This document shows positions 1-8,360 of a DNA stretch of 64,000 nucleotides, one piece after another. A program made the translations under genes and the position numbers. The stretch is from the NCBI GenBank assembly GCA_963693365.1, contig CAVNZM010000006.1, forward strand, positions 8,246,001 to 8,310,000, in the 5' to 3' direction. Every line of letters starts with the position of its first letter. Positions within the stretch are counted from its first letter, which is position 1. The stretch comes from Amoebidium appalachense (taxonomy: Eukaryota > Ichthyosporea). The notes below the pieces were generated by a model that saw only the letters and a list, made by a program, of their open reading frames with translations, had not been told where the DNA came from and ran no database searches.

Positions 1-262
1 CCAATCCCCAGCAGCCAATCGTGCAGTTTGGTGATCTGGATCTGAAAGCATTCTCCCAATCAAACGCGTGACTTCATTCGTTAGAAAGGATATCATTTCG
101 TCAGCATCAGTTGGGAATTGGCTTCTAAGGGCACGGCACAGCTGATAGGGTGTCACTTTCACACACCTTCTGTAGTGTCAACATCAAAGGCTTTGAAGTC
201 GCTTGTTAGGTCGCCTTTTACTGATTTTTCGCTTTGCACCCCCATTTCTACACACACACACC

Positions 263-1126
263 ATGGAACAAGTAGGCAAGCGCAGCTACAAATGGCTGAC
301 CGATCACCTTTTCACTAAGAACACCAAGGACAAATACATGGTCAAGTGCCGCGCTTGTGTCGCTGACATGCACAGCGACCAGATCCCCTCGCATGTGAAG
401 GTGTGCAGGGAATTAAACCACTGCCAGGACGCCATCCTTGCCCTCGTCGCCGCAGAGAACGCCGTCGGGCCCGCGCGCGACAAGGTGCGTCCGTTGGTCA
501 CGGAGTTCGGGGGGTGCGCAGTGGCTGCACAGTCCGTCGTGCCGGGTCTGCGCCAGTACCTGCAGCAGCCTGGGCGCAACGTCGTGGGCGCGGCTAAGGC
601 ACGGGCGGTGGCGCAGGCGCTCCACGACATGGCAGAGGCGGCTCGGGCGGTTAAGGACGGGTATGTGGGTTTTTGGTCGGCTGAGGATGCTGTGGAGCGC
701 AACAAGCAAGCGCTGCGCCATCGGATTGCCGAACGTGTCCACCGCCGCCAGGGCGGGGAGGGGCCCGGCCAGTTCGCCTACGTTCCCCGCCCCCCCGGTT
801 CTCCCCGTCCAAACCTCGTCCCCTTTGCGCTCACACCCGGGGAGCTTGCAAGTGGCAACGTGCTCCGGCAGTGCGAGATATTTCTGTTTGATCGAGTGCA
901 GAGGGATCCGAAGTACCCTCCCGGGAAACGTATCGACTCAGACGATGTGTGGGGGGCGGAGGAGAGAGACTCTGCTCTTGCGGCATCGATCGATGAGTGG
1001 GCGGTGGAGGTTCCCGTTTGGTGGGATGAGGGCAACCACTATTTTGTTCAGGACATGGAGATGATTGAGCAGCGCCTGCGGGAGGGGTATGATTGGGTGA
1101 TGAAGGTTGTTGCGGAGCTTGAGTGA
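263..1126 (+). CDS. Hypothetical protein with N-terminal zinc-finger-like segment
   Basis: This 287-residue protein is not recognised as a named family. The start is the ATG at 263, because the upstream in-frame extension uses no ATG. Residues about 8-50 hold a short basic/aromatic stretch followed by CRAC and, about 20 residues on, HVKVC, a spacing that resembles a BED-type or other single zinc finger. The middle (residues 50-160) is alanine-rich and predicted helical. The C-terminal third is acidic with several tryptophans. A plus-strand AATAAA occurs at about 1,319, roughly 190 bases after the stop. A GC-rich G-run (1,135-1,151) follows the gene. A BED-like finger would suggest DNA binding, but this is inference from cysteine and histidine spacing only. 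Confidence 0.6.
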   Translation: MEQVGKRSYKWLTDHLFTKNTKDKYMVKCRACVADMHSDQIPSHVKVCRELNHCQDAILALVAAENAVGPARDKVRPLVTEFGGCAVAAQSVVPGLRQYLQQPGRNVVGAAKARAVAQALHDMAEAARAVKDGYVGFWSAEDAVERNKQALRHRIAERVHRRQGGEGPGQFAYVPRPPGSPRPNLVPFALTPGELASGNVLRQCEIFLFDRVQRDPKYPPGKRIDSDDVWGAEERDSALAASIDEWAVEVPVWWDEGNHYFVQDMEMIEQRLREGYDWVMKVVAELE

Positions 1127-1558
1127 GGGCTGAGGGGGGGGGGGGGGGGGGGTGGATGGGGTGGTGTTAGCATGAGCTAGATGGGGGTTGGTTTGATGGG
1201 ATGGTGTTAGCATGTTAGCATCATGAGAGGGCTTGGAAGTTGGTTGATGTGCTTCCGGGAGATAAGCTTGTTTGTTTATTGGCCGCTGTGCTGGCTGATT
1301 ATATCTGTGTCGCTTTTTGAATAAAAACCCAAACCTGGTAGTACCAGAAGACCAAGGAATGGGCTGTGGAGGAAGTAGGGGAAGTGGGGGAAAAATTCCA
1401 CCACTTCCAATTCCCGGGCCAGGGGCAACGCGAGACCCCGGCCCCCACTGCCACCGTGCTCCGCTGCTTCTTGGGGAATAGGGGTATAAAGGCAGGATGG
1501 ATGGCAAAGGGGGGTCAGAGCAGGTTGGGCCCAAACAATATTTTCTCTCTCTTAAGTG
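1127..1558. other. Intergenic region with G-run and promoter
   Basis: No gene is seen here. It holds a G-run at 1,135-1,151, a short direct repeat (TGGGGTGGTGTTAGCATGA and a near copy at 1,197-1,216), an AATAAA at about 1,319 that could end the upstream transcript, and the TATA-type box for the next gene. Confidence 0.5.
1481..1492 (+). promoter_or_regulatory. TATA-type viral promoter box
   Basis: GGGGTATAAAGG lies 67 bases before the ATG at 1,559. It matches the recurring GAAGGTATAAAAG-like box found before many genes in the first 32 kb, with a slightly relaxed 5' half. Confidence 0.5.
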
Positions 1559-2779
1559 ATGCACTCGTCAAAAAAACAGTCGTTCCTTATGTCACCGTCT
1601 CCACCCCCTTACACCACAAGCATGGGCGCCCAGAGAGAAGCTGACCGTGAAGGCGACACGGCATCCGCCAAACGCGCCCGTCTCGACGTGCAGCGGTTCA
1701 CATTTGCCAACGGCGAGTTCGCCGGCCGAAGCGTGCGCACATGCCTTACGGACCCGCCCCTTGCCAGCGCAAGCCACATCATCATGGCTGTCAACACATG
1801 CGACCGCAAGACGGCACTCAATGCCTGGGAGTACCAGCAGAAGCAGCCATGGGCAATTTCGGAATCAACGTCTGAATTTTTCAGACGTTGGAAGTTTGAT
1901 GGGCGGAACGAATCGGTTGGTCTGACTGCCAAGCAAGTGGTCAAGCTGATAAACGCGCTTCCTGGTGCAAAGGCCGCAGCTTTCCGCGAAAAGTGCGCGG
2001 ACGTGTTCGTGCGCTACCTTGGAGGCGACGACAGTCTCGTGTCCGAGATTGCTCAGAACCGTGCCGTGGCCGCCGCCGATCCCTCAAGCACCCAGGCCTT
2101 TGCTGCTGCATCTGTCCCCACCGCACCGCCTGTCACCTACACTCCTGCCCAGCTGGAGTACTTTGTTAACTCTGGCACAGTCACACTCGAGGCTGCTGTG
2201 GGGCTGTTTGAGCGTGTCACGATTGCGCGAAACACAACGCCTGAAGTCCTAATCGAGCGCGAGAAGCACACGACCATCCAGCTCGAGACCGAGAAGGCAG
2301 TGGTCGAGGAGCGCGAGCGCCGTGAGACGCTGCTGGCACACACCCGTCTCCTCCACGAGCAGGCCAAGGAGGCCAACGCGCTGACGAAGCGGCTGGACGA
2401 GCGCTACTACCTCACACGCCAGCTCAACGCCCGCCACACGGCCGAGGCGCGCGGCGGCCCGTGCTTCTATTTCGTCGACGCCCTGGACTCCACCCTGATG
2501 TTTGGCTGCACGGGGCAGAGCATTGCGCGCCGCTACCGCCGCGAAAAGATGCGTCGAATCGTGCTCAACGGGGTGTTGTTTGCGCTGGCCGCGCAGGACA
2601 AGGCAATGGCAGCGGCCATGGAGGGTGCGTTCAAGAGTCTGGTGCGCGAGTCTGCTGCAACAATGCGTCTCAGCAACTGCGAGGGGCTCGCCAACAACTA
2701 TGACATGTTCAAGCTGGTCATGGAGAAGTGGAACGGATTGGCGGGCGAGGAGGGTTGGCCAGTGCTGGACTTGGCATAA
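1559..2779 (+). CDS. MSV199/BRO-like protein with GIY-YIG (T5orf172)-like tail
   Basis: The 406-residue product has the modular build of NCLDV and insect-virus BRO/MSV199 proteins. Residues about 45-165 align by eye with the MSV199-type domain of the other copies in this window; the diagnostic end is RYLGGDDSL followed by an E-x-x-x-N-R-A motif. Residues about 220-285 form a charged coiled coil. Residues about 300-405 align with the better conserved T5orf172 tail of the gene at 25,108-26,294 (FYFVD... against YVFVS...), a GIY-YIG-related fold. Canonical GIY-YIG catalytic residues are not all evident, so nuclease activity is uncertain. BRO proteins are generally thought to bind DNA or modulate transcription. 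I chose the ATG at 1,559, 67 bases after the TATA box; the ATG at 1,622 is an alternative. The gene is intact. Confidence 0.75.
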   Translation: MHSSKKQSFLMSPSPPPYTTSMGAQREADREGDTASAKRARLDVQRFTFANGEFAGRSVRTCLTDPPLASASHIIMAVNTCDRKTALNAWEYQQKQPWAISESTSEFFRRWKFDGRNESVGLTAKQVVKLINALPGAKAAAFREKCADVFVRYLGGDDSLVSEIAQNRAVAAADPSSTQAFAAASVPTAPPVTYTPAQLEYFVNSGTVTLEAAVGLFERVTIARNTTPEVLIEREKHTTIQLETEKAVVEERERRETLLAHTRLLHEQAKEANALTKRLDERYYLTRQLNARHTAEARGGPCFYFVDALDSTLMFGCTGQSIARRYRREKMRRIVLNGVLFALAAQDKAMAAAMEGAFKSLVRESAATMRLSNCEGLANNYDMFKLVMEKWNGLAGEEGWPVLDLA

Positions 2780-2854
2780 GCTGATCGTACGGTTTCGAAC
2801 CAAGAGGAGGACATGACATAGTGATGGAAATTATGGATGTAGGTAGATGCTGCT

Positions 2855-3354
2855 NNNNNNNNNNNNNNNNNNNNNNNNNNNNNNNNNNNNNNNNNNNNNN
2901 NNNNNNNNNNNNNNNNNNNNNNNNNNNNNNNNNNNNNNNNNNNNNNNNNNNNNNNNNNNNNNNNNNNNNNNNNNNNNNNNNNNNNNNNNNNNNNNNNNNN
3001 NNNNNNNNNNNNNNNNNNNNNNNNNNNNNNNNNNNNNNNNNNNNNNNNNNNNNNNNNNNNNNNNNNNNNNNNNNNNNNNNNNNNNNNNNNNNNNNNNNNN
3101 NNNNNNNNNNNNNNNNNNNNNNNNNNNNNNNNNNNNNNNNNNNNNNNNNNNNNNNNNNNNNNNNNNNNNNNNNNNNNNNNNNNNNNNNNNNNNNNNNNNN
3201 NNNNNNNNNNNNNNNNNNNNNNNNNNNNNNNNNNNNNNNNNNNNNNNNNNNNNNNNNNNNNNNNNNNNNNNNNNNNNNNNNNNNNNNNNNNNNNNNNNNN
3301 NNNNNNNNNNNNNNNNNNNNNNNNNNNNNNNNNNNNNNNNNNNNNNNNNNNNNN
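2855..3354. other. Assembly gap (500 N)
   Basis: Exactly 500 unresolved bases. The round length suggests a scaffold gap of arbitrary size, so linkage between the MSV199 gene at 1,559 and the downstream genes is scaffold-based rather than sequenced. Confidence 0.99.
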
Positions 3355-3760
3355 AGAATTGAACCATATATGGTTCTTCAGCTGCATACCACATAAACGA
3401 AGTGAACCAATAAGAGGTTTGCATAAATAGGACAAAGGTCTGACTGGCTCGGACCGCACCAGAATCACGAATGGCATGTTGCCACCCGCGCTGGCCGCGG
3501 ATGAACCAATCCTGGGCCTTGATCCGAAACCTGGGGGCTATATAAGAAAGCCGTCCCAGTACGGGGATCACATCAGTGAAGTCTGAGACAGACTGAGTCG
3601 GCCCATAGTAAAAGCAACCTGGCCGCGTGTGCCTTTCTACCCGTTCTCTGTCTTTATTTTGATTCAGTTGTACTCTGCCTTATCCTAACTAGTCCAACTG
3701 TTTACAAAGGGGTCGAAGGCGCAGACACAGGCGCAGCCGCGCAAAACATATCAGATTTGA
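3355..3760 (+). mobile_element. LTR-like segment, possibly solo or partial
   Basis: This stretch lacks coding potential and looks like a retrotransposon LTR or promoter: a GCTATATAAG box at about 3,537-3,546, a downstream CT-rich leader with TTTATTTTGATTCAG at about 3,652, and a short GTTTACAAAGGGGTCGAAGG end that could abut a primer-binding site. Base composition differs from the viral genes around it. The left side runs into the N gap, so neither a matching LTR nor the 5' end can be seen. It may equally be an ordinary host promoter. Confidence 0.25.
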
Positions 3761-3954
3761 CGGCCCCGAATCAGCTTGAAACCATGCGGCAACGGCATGC
3801 AGCACCGGCAACCTAATAAAACAAATGCGTACACAGTGTAAATGCGTGCTGTTTGGCTCCTTCTGTTTCTGTTGTTTGTCGGCGCTGCCGTCTTTATTTG
3901 GACTAGCCCGTGAAGGGCTCGGTTAAGAATTGATGTTTTCTTCATGCTCGTGGG

Positions 3955-4167
3955 CTACACAGCCTTTGTCTTTGCCAGCAACTGCTTGCGGGTCTTGCGC
4001 ACCAATTTTAGGAAGTCCTTGCCCTCGTGTTCGGCCTGGTCGAGGCGGGCAAGTGCCGTCTTCATGGTCGACGGCTGCGAGGGGATGGCGGGGGCTTTGG
4101 CGCGTCTCGTGCGAGACTTCCTCTTGGACACGCCGATCTGCTCGAGGATTAGGTCGTCCAGTGTCAT
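3955..4167 (-). CDS. Small basic hypothetical protein
   Basis: A 70-residue, strongly basic protein beginning MTLDDLILEQIGV. The centre is Lys/Arg/Ala/Pro-rich (KRKSRTRRAKAP) and the C-terminal half is a predicted charged helix ending KQLLAKTKAV. The ATG at 4,165-4,167 was chosen over the longer in-frame extension, which lacks an ATG near a promoter and overlaps the neighbouring gene. Short basic proteins of this kind are common in NCLDV virions as DNA-packing or core proteins, but no family is recognised. It lies in a same-strand run with the two genes upstream of it (4,223-4,498 and 4,555-5,088). Confidence 0.5.
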   Translation of the reverse strand: MTLDDLILEQIGVSKRKSRTRRAKAPAIPSQPSTMKTALARLDQAEHEGKDFLKLVRKTRKQLLAKTKAV

Positions 4168-4222
4168 TCTAACAGCACTGCCGAATAAACGGGGAGCTGC
4201 CAACCGTTGGGCGCAAAACCAC

Positions 4223-4498
4223 CTACAGCCTCTCGAGTGCGGGAACCGCGTACTGGAGAAGTGCGTATATGATGCCCACGGCAATCAAGCTCCGCGTGAT
4301 GTTCTGCTCGCCACGTCCCTGCCAGACCAGGAAGAACAGGAACACGTACTGCAGCCAGGGCCACTTGCGCCCCAGGCGGTGGAGCGAGTCGTTGGGTGGG
4401 TAGGCCATGTAGGCGGTCAACCCGGTGATGGTAGCCTGGAAAAGGGGGTTTCTCATGTATGCCCTCATCCCATAATCGACACCCGTGGCCAAAGACAT
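4223..4498 (-). CDS. Small membrane protein
   Basis: A 91-residue protein with two or three hydrophobic segments: a weak one at about 22-36, a clear one at about 48-60 (WLQYVFLFFLVW) and another at about 67-84 (TRSLIAVGIIYALLQYAV). The intervening loops are short and charged. No family is recognised. Its position between other short minus-strand genes, with about 55-base spacers, fits a virion or membrane-remodelling protein. The start is a clear ATG (4,496-4,498). Confidence 0.6.
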   Translation of the reverse strand: MSLATGVDYGMRAYMRNPLFQATITGLTAYMAYPPNDSLHRLGRKWPWLQYVFLFFLVWQGRGEQNITRSLIAVGIIYALLQYAVPALERL

Positions 4499-4554
4499 TA
4501 TACCCTACCACCAAATTATATCGAACGGCTGCTGTCTGGAGGCATTTTGGCGGT

Positions 4555-5088
4555 TTAGAGAATCTCGAGCCCGGCGTCGTCCAAGCGCATGCGTGCCACC
4601 CCCGTTGCCGAGGTGAACAGCAGTCCCGAGTCCCCGGCTGCCTCGATGCGCCAGCCGTTTGCAAAAACAAAGTGGCCGTCGAAATTGCCTACAAGCCTGT
4701 CCATCCACGGGCTCTGTATTCGTCCGTCACGTGTGACCGTGAGCACATCCTGGCCGTTACCTGTTCGTAGGCGCCCGCGCACGTGCGGATCGACATAGAC
4801 CATAAGGTCCTTGATCTTGGGGAAATATGGCAGCGGCTCGTCCAGCACCAGCAGCCCCCGTGCGAGCTCAACCGACTGGATCGTGCGTACGTGGTGAAGC
4901 ACAGCCAGGGCCTGTCCTGGGTAGAAGAAGTACTCGGGGCTCGTGACGTTCCTGAACCTGAGGTTGCCCTTGTCCCAGCTGAACCCCCCCTGCACGCCTA
5001 TGGAAAGCGGTTGGTCGGAGTCCCAGGCCATGCACCTGACCGTCGCGGTGTCCAGCTCGCATCCCGACATTATTGCGTGGCTCTGCAT
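4555..5088 (-). CDS. Hypothetical beta-rich protein
   Basis: A 177-residue protein with alternating hydrophobic/polar pattern, many Gly and aromatic residues and no membrane segment or signal peptide, suggesting a beta-sandwich or a structural protein. No family is recognised. The first ATG (5,086-5,088) overlaps the ATG of the divergent gene at 5,087; the second in-frame ATG (5,068-5,070, MSGCELDT) would leave a small gap and may be the real start. The head-to-head arrangement implies a compact shared promoter. Cysteine is nearly absent. Confidence 0.6.
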   Translation of the reverse strand: MQSHAIMSGCELDTATVRCMAWDSDQPLSIGVQGGFSWDKGNLRFRNVTSPEYFFYPGQALAVLHHVRTIQSVELARGLLVLDEPLPYFPKIKDLMVYVDPHVRGRLRTGNGQDVLTVTRDGRIQSPWMDRLVGNFDGHFVFANGWRIEAAGDSGLLFTSATGVARMRLDDAGLEIL

Positions 5089-5587
5089 GGATAACCGCCA
5101 TGATAACAGTCATTCGCGCGTCTTTGCGGCCGAGCTCGACGGGCAGGTGGGTGCGAGAGATGTGGCTCGACGGCTGCTGGAGAACGGGGCGAGGGCGGTA
5201 TGCTCGGCAGGCAGTGAGGGTGGTGTTCGAGTGTGCGTGCTGTACCGGAGCTTTCGGGGCGCGGGCGAGGTGATGGGTGTGCTTGCGGCTTTCAAGTGCA
5301 GGAGGTGTGTGGTGCGACGTCCAACAAACGCGTTCAAGGACTGGCTGGAGGTCGTCTCGCTAAACCGTGACCCGTGCATGTACGTACAGAAGGGGGGAAA
5401 GATGCAGCTGAGCGAGGAGCTGTTTCCAAAAGAGCTTGAGTCCATGGGCTGCTACTGCGAGTACGTGGAGGCATGCCACTTCTACTCGCCCGTGCTCAAA
5501 AGACTGGATATGCCACTGCCCCGTCTGGGGGATATTTATTGCGAAGAGGAGACGGAGGCCAGCGAGGATGACGCGGCCGGTGACTGA
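5087..5587 (+). CDS. Hypothetical protein with acidic tail
   Basis: A 166-residue protein beginning MDNRHDNSHSRVFAAEL. Residues 20-90 look like an alternating beta/alpha fold with several cysteines (FKCRRC); residues 95-150 contain CYCEYVEACHFYSPV. The last 15 residues are strongly acidic (EEETEASEDDAAGD). No family is recognised. It starts head-to-head with the gene at 4,555-5,088 and its 3' end overlaps the 3' end of the exonuclease gene by 52 bases (5,536-5,587) on the opposite strand. Confidence 0.6.
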   Translation: MDNRHDNSHSRVFAAELDGQVGARDVARRLLENGARAVCSAGSEGGVRVCVLYRSFRGAGEVMGVLAAFKCRRCVVRRPTNAFKDWLEVVSLNRDPCMYVQKGGKMQLSEELFPKELESMGCYCEYVEACHFYSPVLKRLDMPLPRLGDIYCEEETEASEDDAAGD

Positions 5588-6402
5588 GGGGCCGCCCCGG
5601 GGGGGCTGGGAGCTGCGGGCGGGCCGGGGGGGCTGTGGGGCTCCTCGTCGGGGTCGCAGTCGGGGGTGAGGTAGCGGTCCAGGGTGTCCTCGAGCGCTCG
5701 CTGCACGGCCGCCCAGGCGCCCTCGTCGTAGTGCAGGGTCTCGGTGTCGAGCTCACCGCACAGGCACTGGATGAACTCGCAACTCTTAAGCCCTGTGATG
5801 GCAAAGTAGCCCATGACCTGGATGCGGTCGTAGACGGGGATGTGGAACTTGTTGACGCGGTTCTTGACCTCGACGATGCGCCCGAGCTCGTCGCACACGC
5901 CGTCCAGGCGGCCCCCGATCTGGTAGCGCACTCCGCCACGCGTGGTGAAGGGCTTGGAGACACGGAACACGGTGTTGCGCTCGGTCAGCTTCTTGCCGGT
6001 CAGCCGCTCGTACTCGTCCATGACGGGGTCCTCGCCCGTGAGCCCGCGGGTCTTGAAGATGACGCCCCTGGCCAGCTCCCTGTCGGCGGGGTCGTCGATG
6101 GACGAGAGCGCATCGTCGATCAGCATCTTGAGCTCGTCGGCGGACTCGGCCTTGGCCATCTTCACGAGCCCGTTCTCCAGCACGTCGGCATGGCGCTTGC
6201 GGCAGAGGAACTCGGCCTTGCGGGCCGCAGCCTCGCCGAGACGGGCATTGCGCAGGCGCGAGCGAAGGTGGGGGAAGGACGAGTAGACGATCTGCTCGTT
6301 GTGGCAGAGCAGGGCGTTCACGGCATCGGCGACTTCACGATACTTGTGGCGACCAGCGAGGGCAGCGAGCTCAGTGCAGTAGATGGTCAGAATTCTGGAC
6401 AT
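5536..6402 (-). CDS. YqaJ/lambda-type 5'-3' exonuclease (PD-(D/E)XK)
   Basis: A 288-residue protein. The PD-(D/E)XK core is visible as GGRLDGV (Asp about 165) and, ten residues on, IVEVKNR (Glu about 175, Lys about 177), followed by a helix with IQVMGY. This arrangement is that of the YqaJ/lambda-exonuclease family, which degrades one DNA strand to make recombination substrates; NCLDVs commonly encode one. Residues about 60-135 are helical and charged and may hold the upstream acidic residue. The product ends in a Pro/Ser/Glu-rich tail. I chose the ATG at 6,400-6,402 because a TATA-type box lies 53 bases upstream at 6,455-6,468; longer in-frame reading passes through that promoter. Together with the resolvase at 20,387 it suggests a viral recombination/replication-end-processing set. 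Confidence 0.85.
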   Translation of the reverse strand: MSRILTIYCTELAALAGRHKYREVADAVNALLCHNEQIVYSSFPHLRSRLRNARLGEAAARKAEFLCRKRHADVLENGLVKMAKAESADELKMLIDDALSSIDDPADRELARGVIFKTRGLTGEDPVMDEYERLTGKKLTERNTVFRVSKPFTTRGGVRYQIGGRLDGVCDELGRIVEVKNRVNKFHIPVYDRIQVMGYFAITGLKSCEFIQCLCGELDTETLHYDEGAWAAVQRALEDTLDRYLTPDCDPDEEPHSPPGPPAAPSPPGAAPQSPAASSSLASVSSSQ

Positions 6403-6454
6403 GCCTACAGGTAGCTGAGAAAATAAAAAGTGAGGGGGTTTGGTCACCGCGCGG

Positions 6455-6468
6455 CCTTTTATACCCTC
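6455..6468 (-). promoter_or_regulatory. TATA-type viral promoter box (exonuclease)
   Basis: On the minus strand this reads GAGGGTATAAAAGG, 53 bases upstream of the exonuclease ATG. With the plus-strand box at 6,541 it forms a divergent promoter pair. Confidence 0.65.
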
Positions 6469-6540
6469 GAACCCAGTCGCCAAAACAAGAAAAAATCGAC
6501 CGCGCTTCATCGCGGCAGTCGCATCACCTCTGACTCCCGC

Positions 6541-6553
6541 GAAGGTATAAAAG
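6541..6553 (+). promoter_or_regulatory. TATA-type viral promoter box (zinc-ribbon gene)
   Basis: GAAGGTATAAAAG, the consensus form of the recurring box, lies 39 bases before the ATG at 6,592. Confidence 0.7.
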
Positions 6554-6591
6554 CCGGCACACACCCATACAACCATCACACCTGCAGCAAC

Positions 6592-8292
6592 ATGTCTCTC
6601 TCTCAAACCTTTCCTTCTCTTGCCCGCGAGTGGCACCCAAGCAAGAATGCCCCGCTGTCGGCGTCGTCCGTGGGGGCAAAGTCGAACAAGAAGGTGTGGT
6701 GGCTCTGCGGCACACCGGGCTGCAACACCGAGTGGGAGGCCTACGTGTTTGCGCGGATCAAGCAGGAGCCAGGCTGCGTCGCGTGCCGCAAGAAGGCCGA
6801 CCCCAAGAAGTACTTTACCAAGAAGCTCGATGCCGACAAGACCTTTGCGGCGCTCTTCCCCGACATTTCCGCAGAATGGCACTTTGAGAAGAACACCCCC
6901 ATCACCCCCTCCGACATCGGCAAGGCAAGCAACGTCTTCTGGTGGAAATGTTCCAGTCCCGGTTGTGATGTCGAGTGGCAGGCGAGCCCCTCGAACCGCA
7001 CGAAGAACGGACCTGGCTGCCCGGCATGCAAGCGCAAGGGGATAAGCATGCGCGTGAAGACGGATGAGACACTCCAGGCAAAGTTCCCGGCCATCGCCGC
7101 CGAGTGGCATCCCACGAAGAATGGTGAGGCCACGCCGGACAGCGTGCACCACGGCAAGAAGATGAAGGTCTGGTGGGTGTGCACGAACGGTCACGAGTGG
7201 GAGAACTGGATTCACAACCGCACACGACTCGGCAACGCCTGCCCCAACTGTGCCAGCAACAAGAGGGCTCGCGCGCTCGGGCCTGACGAAGTCGAGACGC
7301 CGGCCACCAAACGCCCGCGCAAAGAACTGCCCAAGAACGACGAGGAGTACGCCGAGAAGCGACACGCCAACCTTGAACGACGAAGCGCCCATGGCATCGA
7401 GATAGGTGCAGTAGGAAAGAAGTGGGTGATGGGCATGTTCAGAGAGGCTGGTCTGACCATTATGCCGACAAGGGAAAGTTGTGGCGCAGATTTCCTTTGG
7501 GTGACGGAGCCTGGTGACGAACCCCGTGGCTTTGCGGTGACGGTTAAAACCAGCACCCGACGGGACAAAACAGATTATGCGTTCATGCGATGCAACAAAT
7601 ACTCAGGTGGACTGGTCGCGTGTGTTGGGGACAATGGCGAGACACGGCGACTGTGGATGTTCGCGGGAAACGAATCAGTCATGAATTCTTCGGGCCAAAT
7701 TAGGATTGGGCAAGGGGGGCGGACTAGATTTTCGGACCGTCAGGTCGCATCAACTGACGAATTGCTGAATGTACTTGAGGGCCTGAAGAAGAACCTCCAA
7801 ATACAATCATACATTCAAACAAACACCCCAAAGGGAATAAAGCAGGTGCGGGAGATGGAGACGCAGGCTGCCATCGAGGAAGTACTCCAGACCAAATTTG
7901 TGTATCCAGAGGCACATGAACACAACGCGCGATACGACATGTACTGGAAGGGCAAAAGGATCCAGGCCAAGACGGCGACGGACATGGGTTCGTATTGGCA
8001 GTTTAAACTCGCGACATATGCCGGTGGACCCATACGTGAAACATATTATGCCATAGGCGACTTTGACTTTGTTATGGTGTATCTTCCCGGTTCTTCACCG
8101 AGTGTTTTATTCGTCCCTGCCTCAGAGCTTCACCGACGAGGGCTGATCGCTGATGCCCACGGTCCTCGAGCGGCACCCTGTGTGACATTGAAGAAGCATG
8201 GTGGGGGGAAGCACGGCTGGCTCCTGGATTTCAGATATCCTATAGTCCAGGGGTTGGAGGAAAGCTTCTTATCAATCCTGGAGCGTTTCTAG
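6592..8292 (+). CDS. Triple zinc-ribbon (DUF4379-type) protein with nuclease-like C-terminus
   Basis: A 566-residue protein. Three tandem repeats at about 10-70, 87-147 and 163-222 each follow the pattern E-W-H-P-x-K-N ... WW-x-C-x(2-3)-(GC/GH)-x-EW ... G-C-x-x-C. This is the probable zinc-ribbon family PF14311 (DUF4379), known from NCLDVs and protists, in which four Cys/His residues bind zinc and are thought to contact nucleic acid. A basic linker with PATKRPRKE follows. The C-terminal 300 residues contain ARYDMYWKGKRIQAKTATD (about 445-465), whose D-x(n)-QAK arrangement recalls restriction-endonuclease-like folds, so a ribbon-guided nuclease is possible but unproven. The start at 6,592 fits the promoter at 6,541. 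A plus-strand AATAAA lies at about 8,362. Confidence 0.8.
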   Translation: MSLSQTFPSLAREWHPSKNAPLSASSVGAKSNKKVWWLCGTPGCNTEWEAYVFARIKQEPGCVACRKKADPKKYFTKKLDADKTFAALFPDISAEWHFEKNTPITPSDIGKASNVFWWKCSSPGCDVEWQASPSNRTKNGPGCPACKRKGISMRVKTDETLQAKFPAIAAEWHPTKNGEATPDSVHHGKKMKVWWVCTNGHEWENWIHNRTRLGNACPNCASNKRARALGPDEVETPATKRPRKELPKNDEEYAEKRHANLERRSAHGIEIGAVGKKWVMGMFREAGLTIMPTRESCGADFLWVTEPGDEPRGFAVTVKTSTRRDKTDYAFMRCNKYSGGLVACVGDNGETRRLWMFAGNESVMNSSGQIRIGQGGRTRFSDRQVASTDELLNVLEGLKKNLQIQSYIQTNTPKGIKQVREMETQAAIEEVLQTKFVYPEAHEHNARYDMYWKGKRIQAKTATDMGSYWQFKLATYAGGPIRETYYAIGDFDFVMVYLPGSSPSVLFVPASELHRRGLIADAHGPRAAPCVTLKKHGGGKHGWLLDFRYPIVQGLEESFLSILERF

Positions 8293-8360
8293 TGTTGCAG
8301 GAGTAGTGACCACTGTGGCAGGTCCACGTCGTTTATGCATGGTTTTTAGTCGTATGTATT

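Noticed and set aside
5536-7392. Minus-strand open frame of 618 codons over the exonuclease and zinc-ribbon region
   Set aside because: Only the part from 6,402 downward has coding character; the rest is antisense of the zinc-ribbon gene and passes through two promoter boxes.
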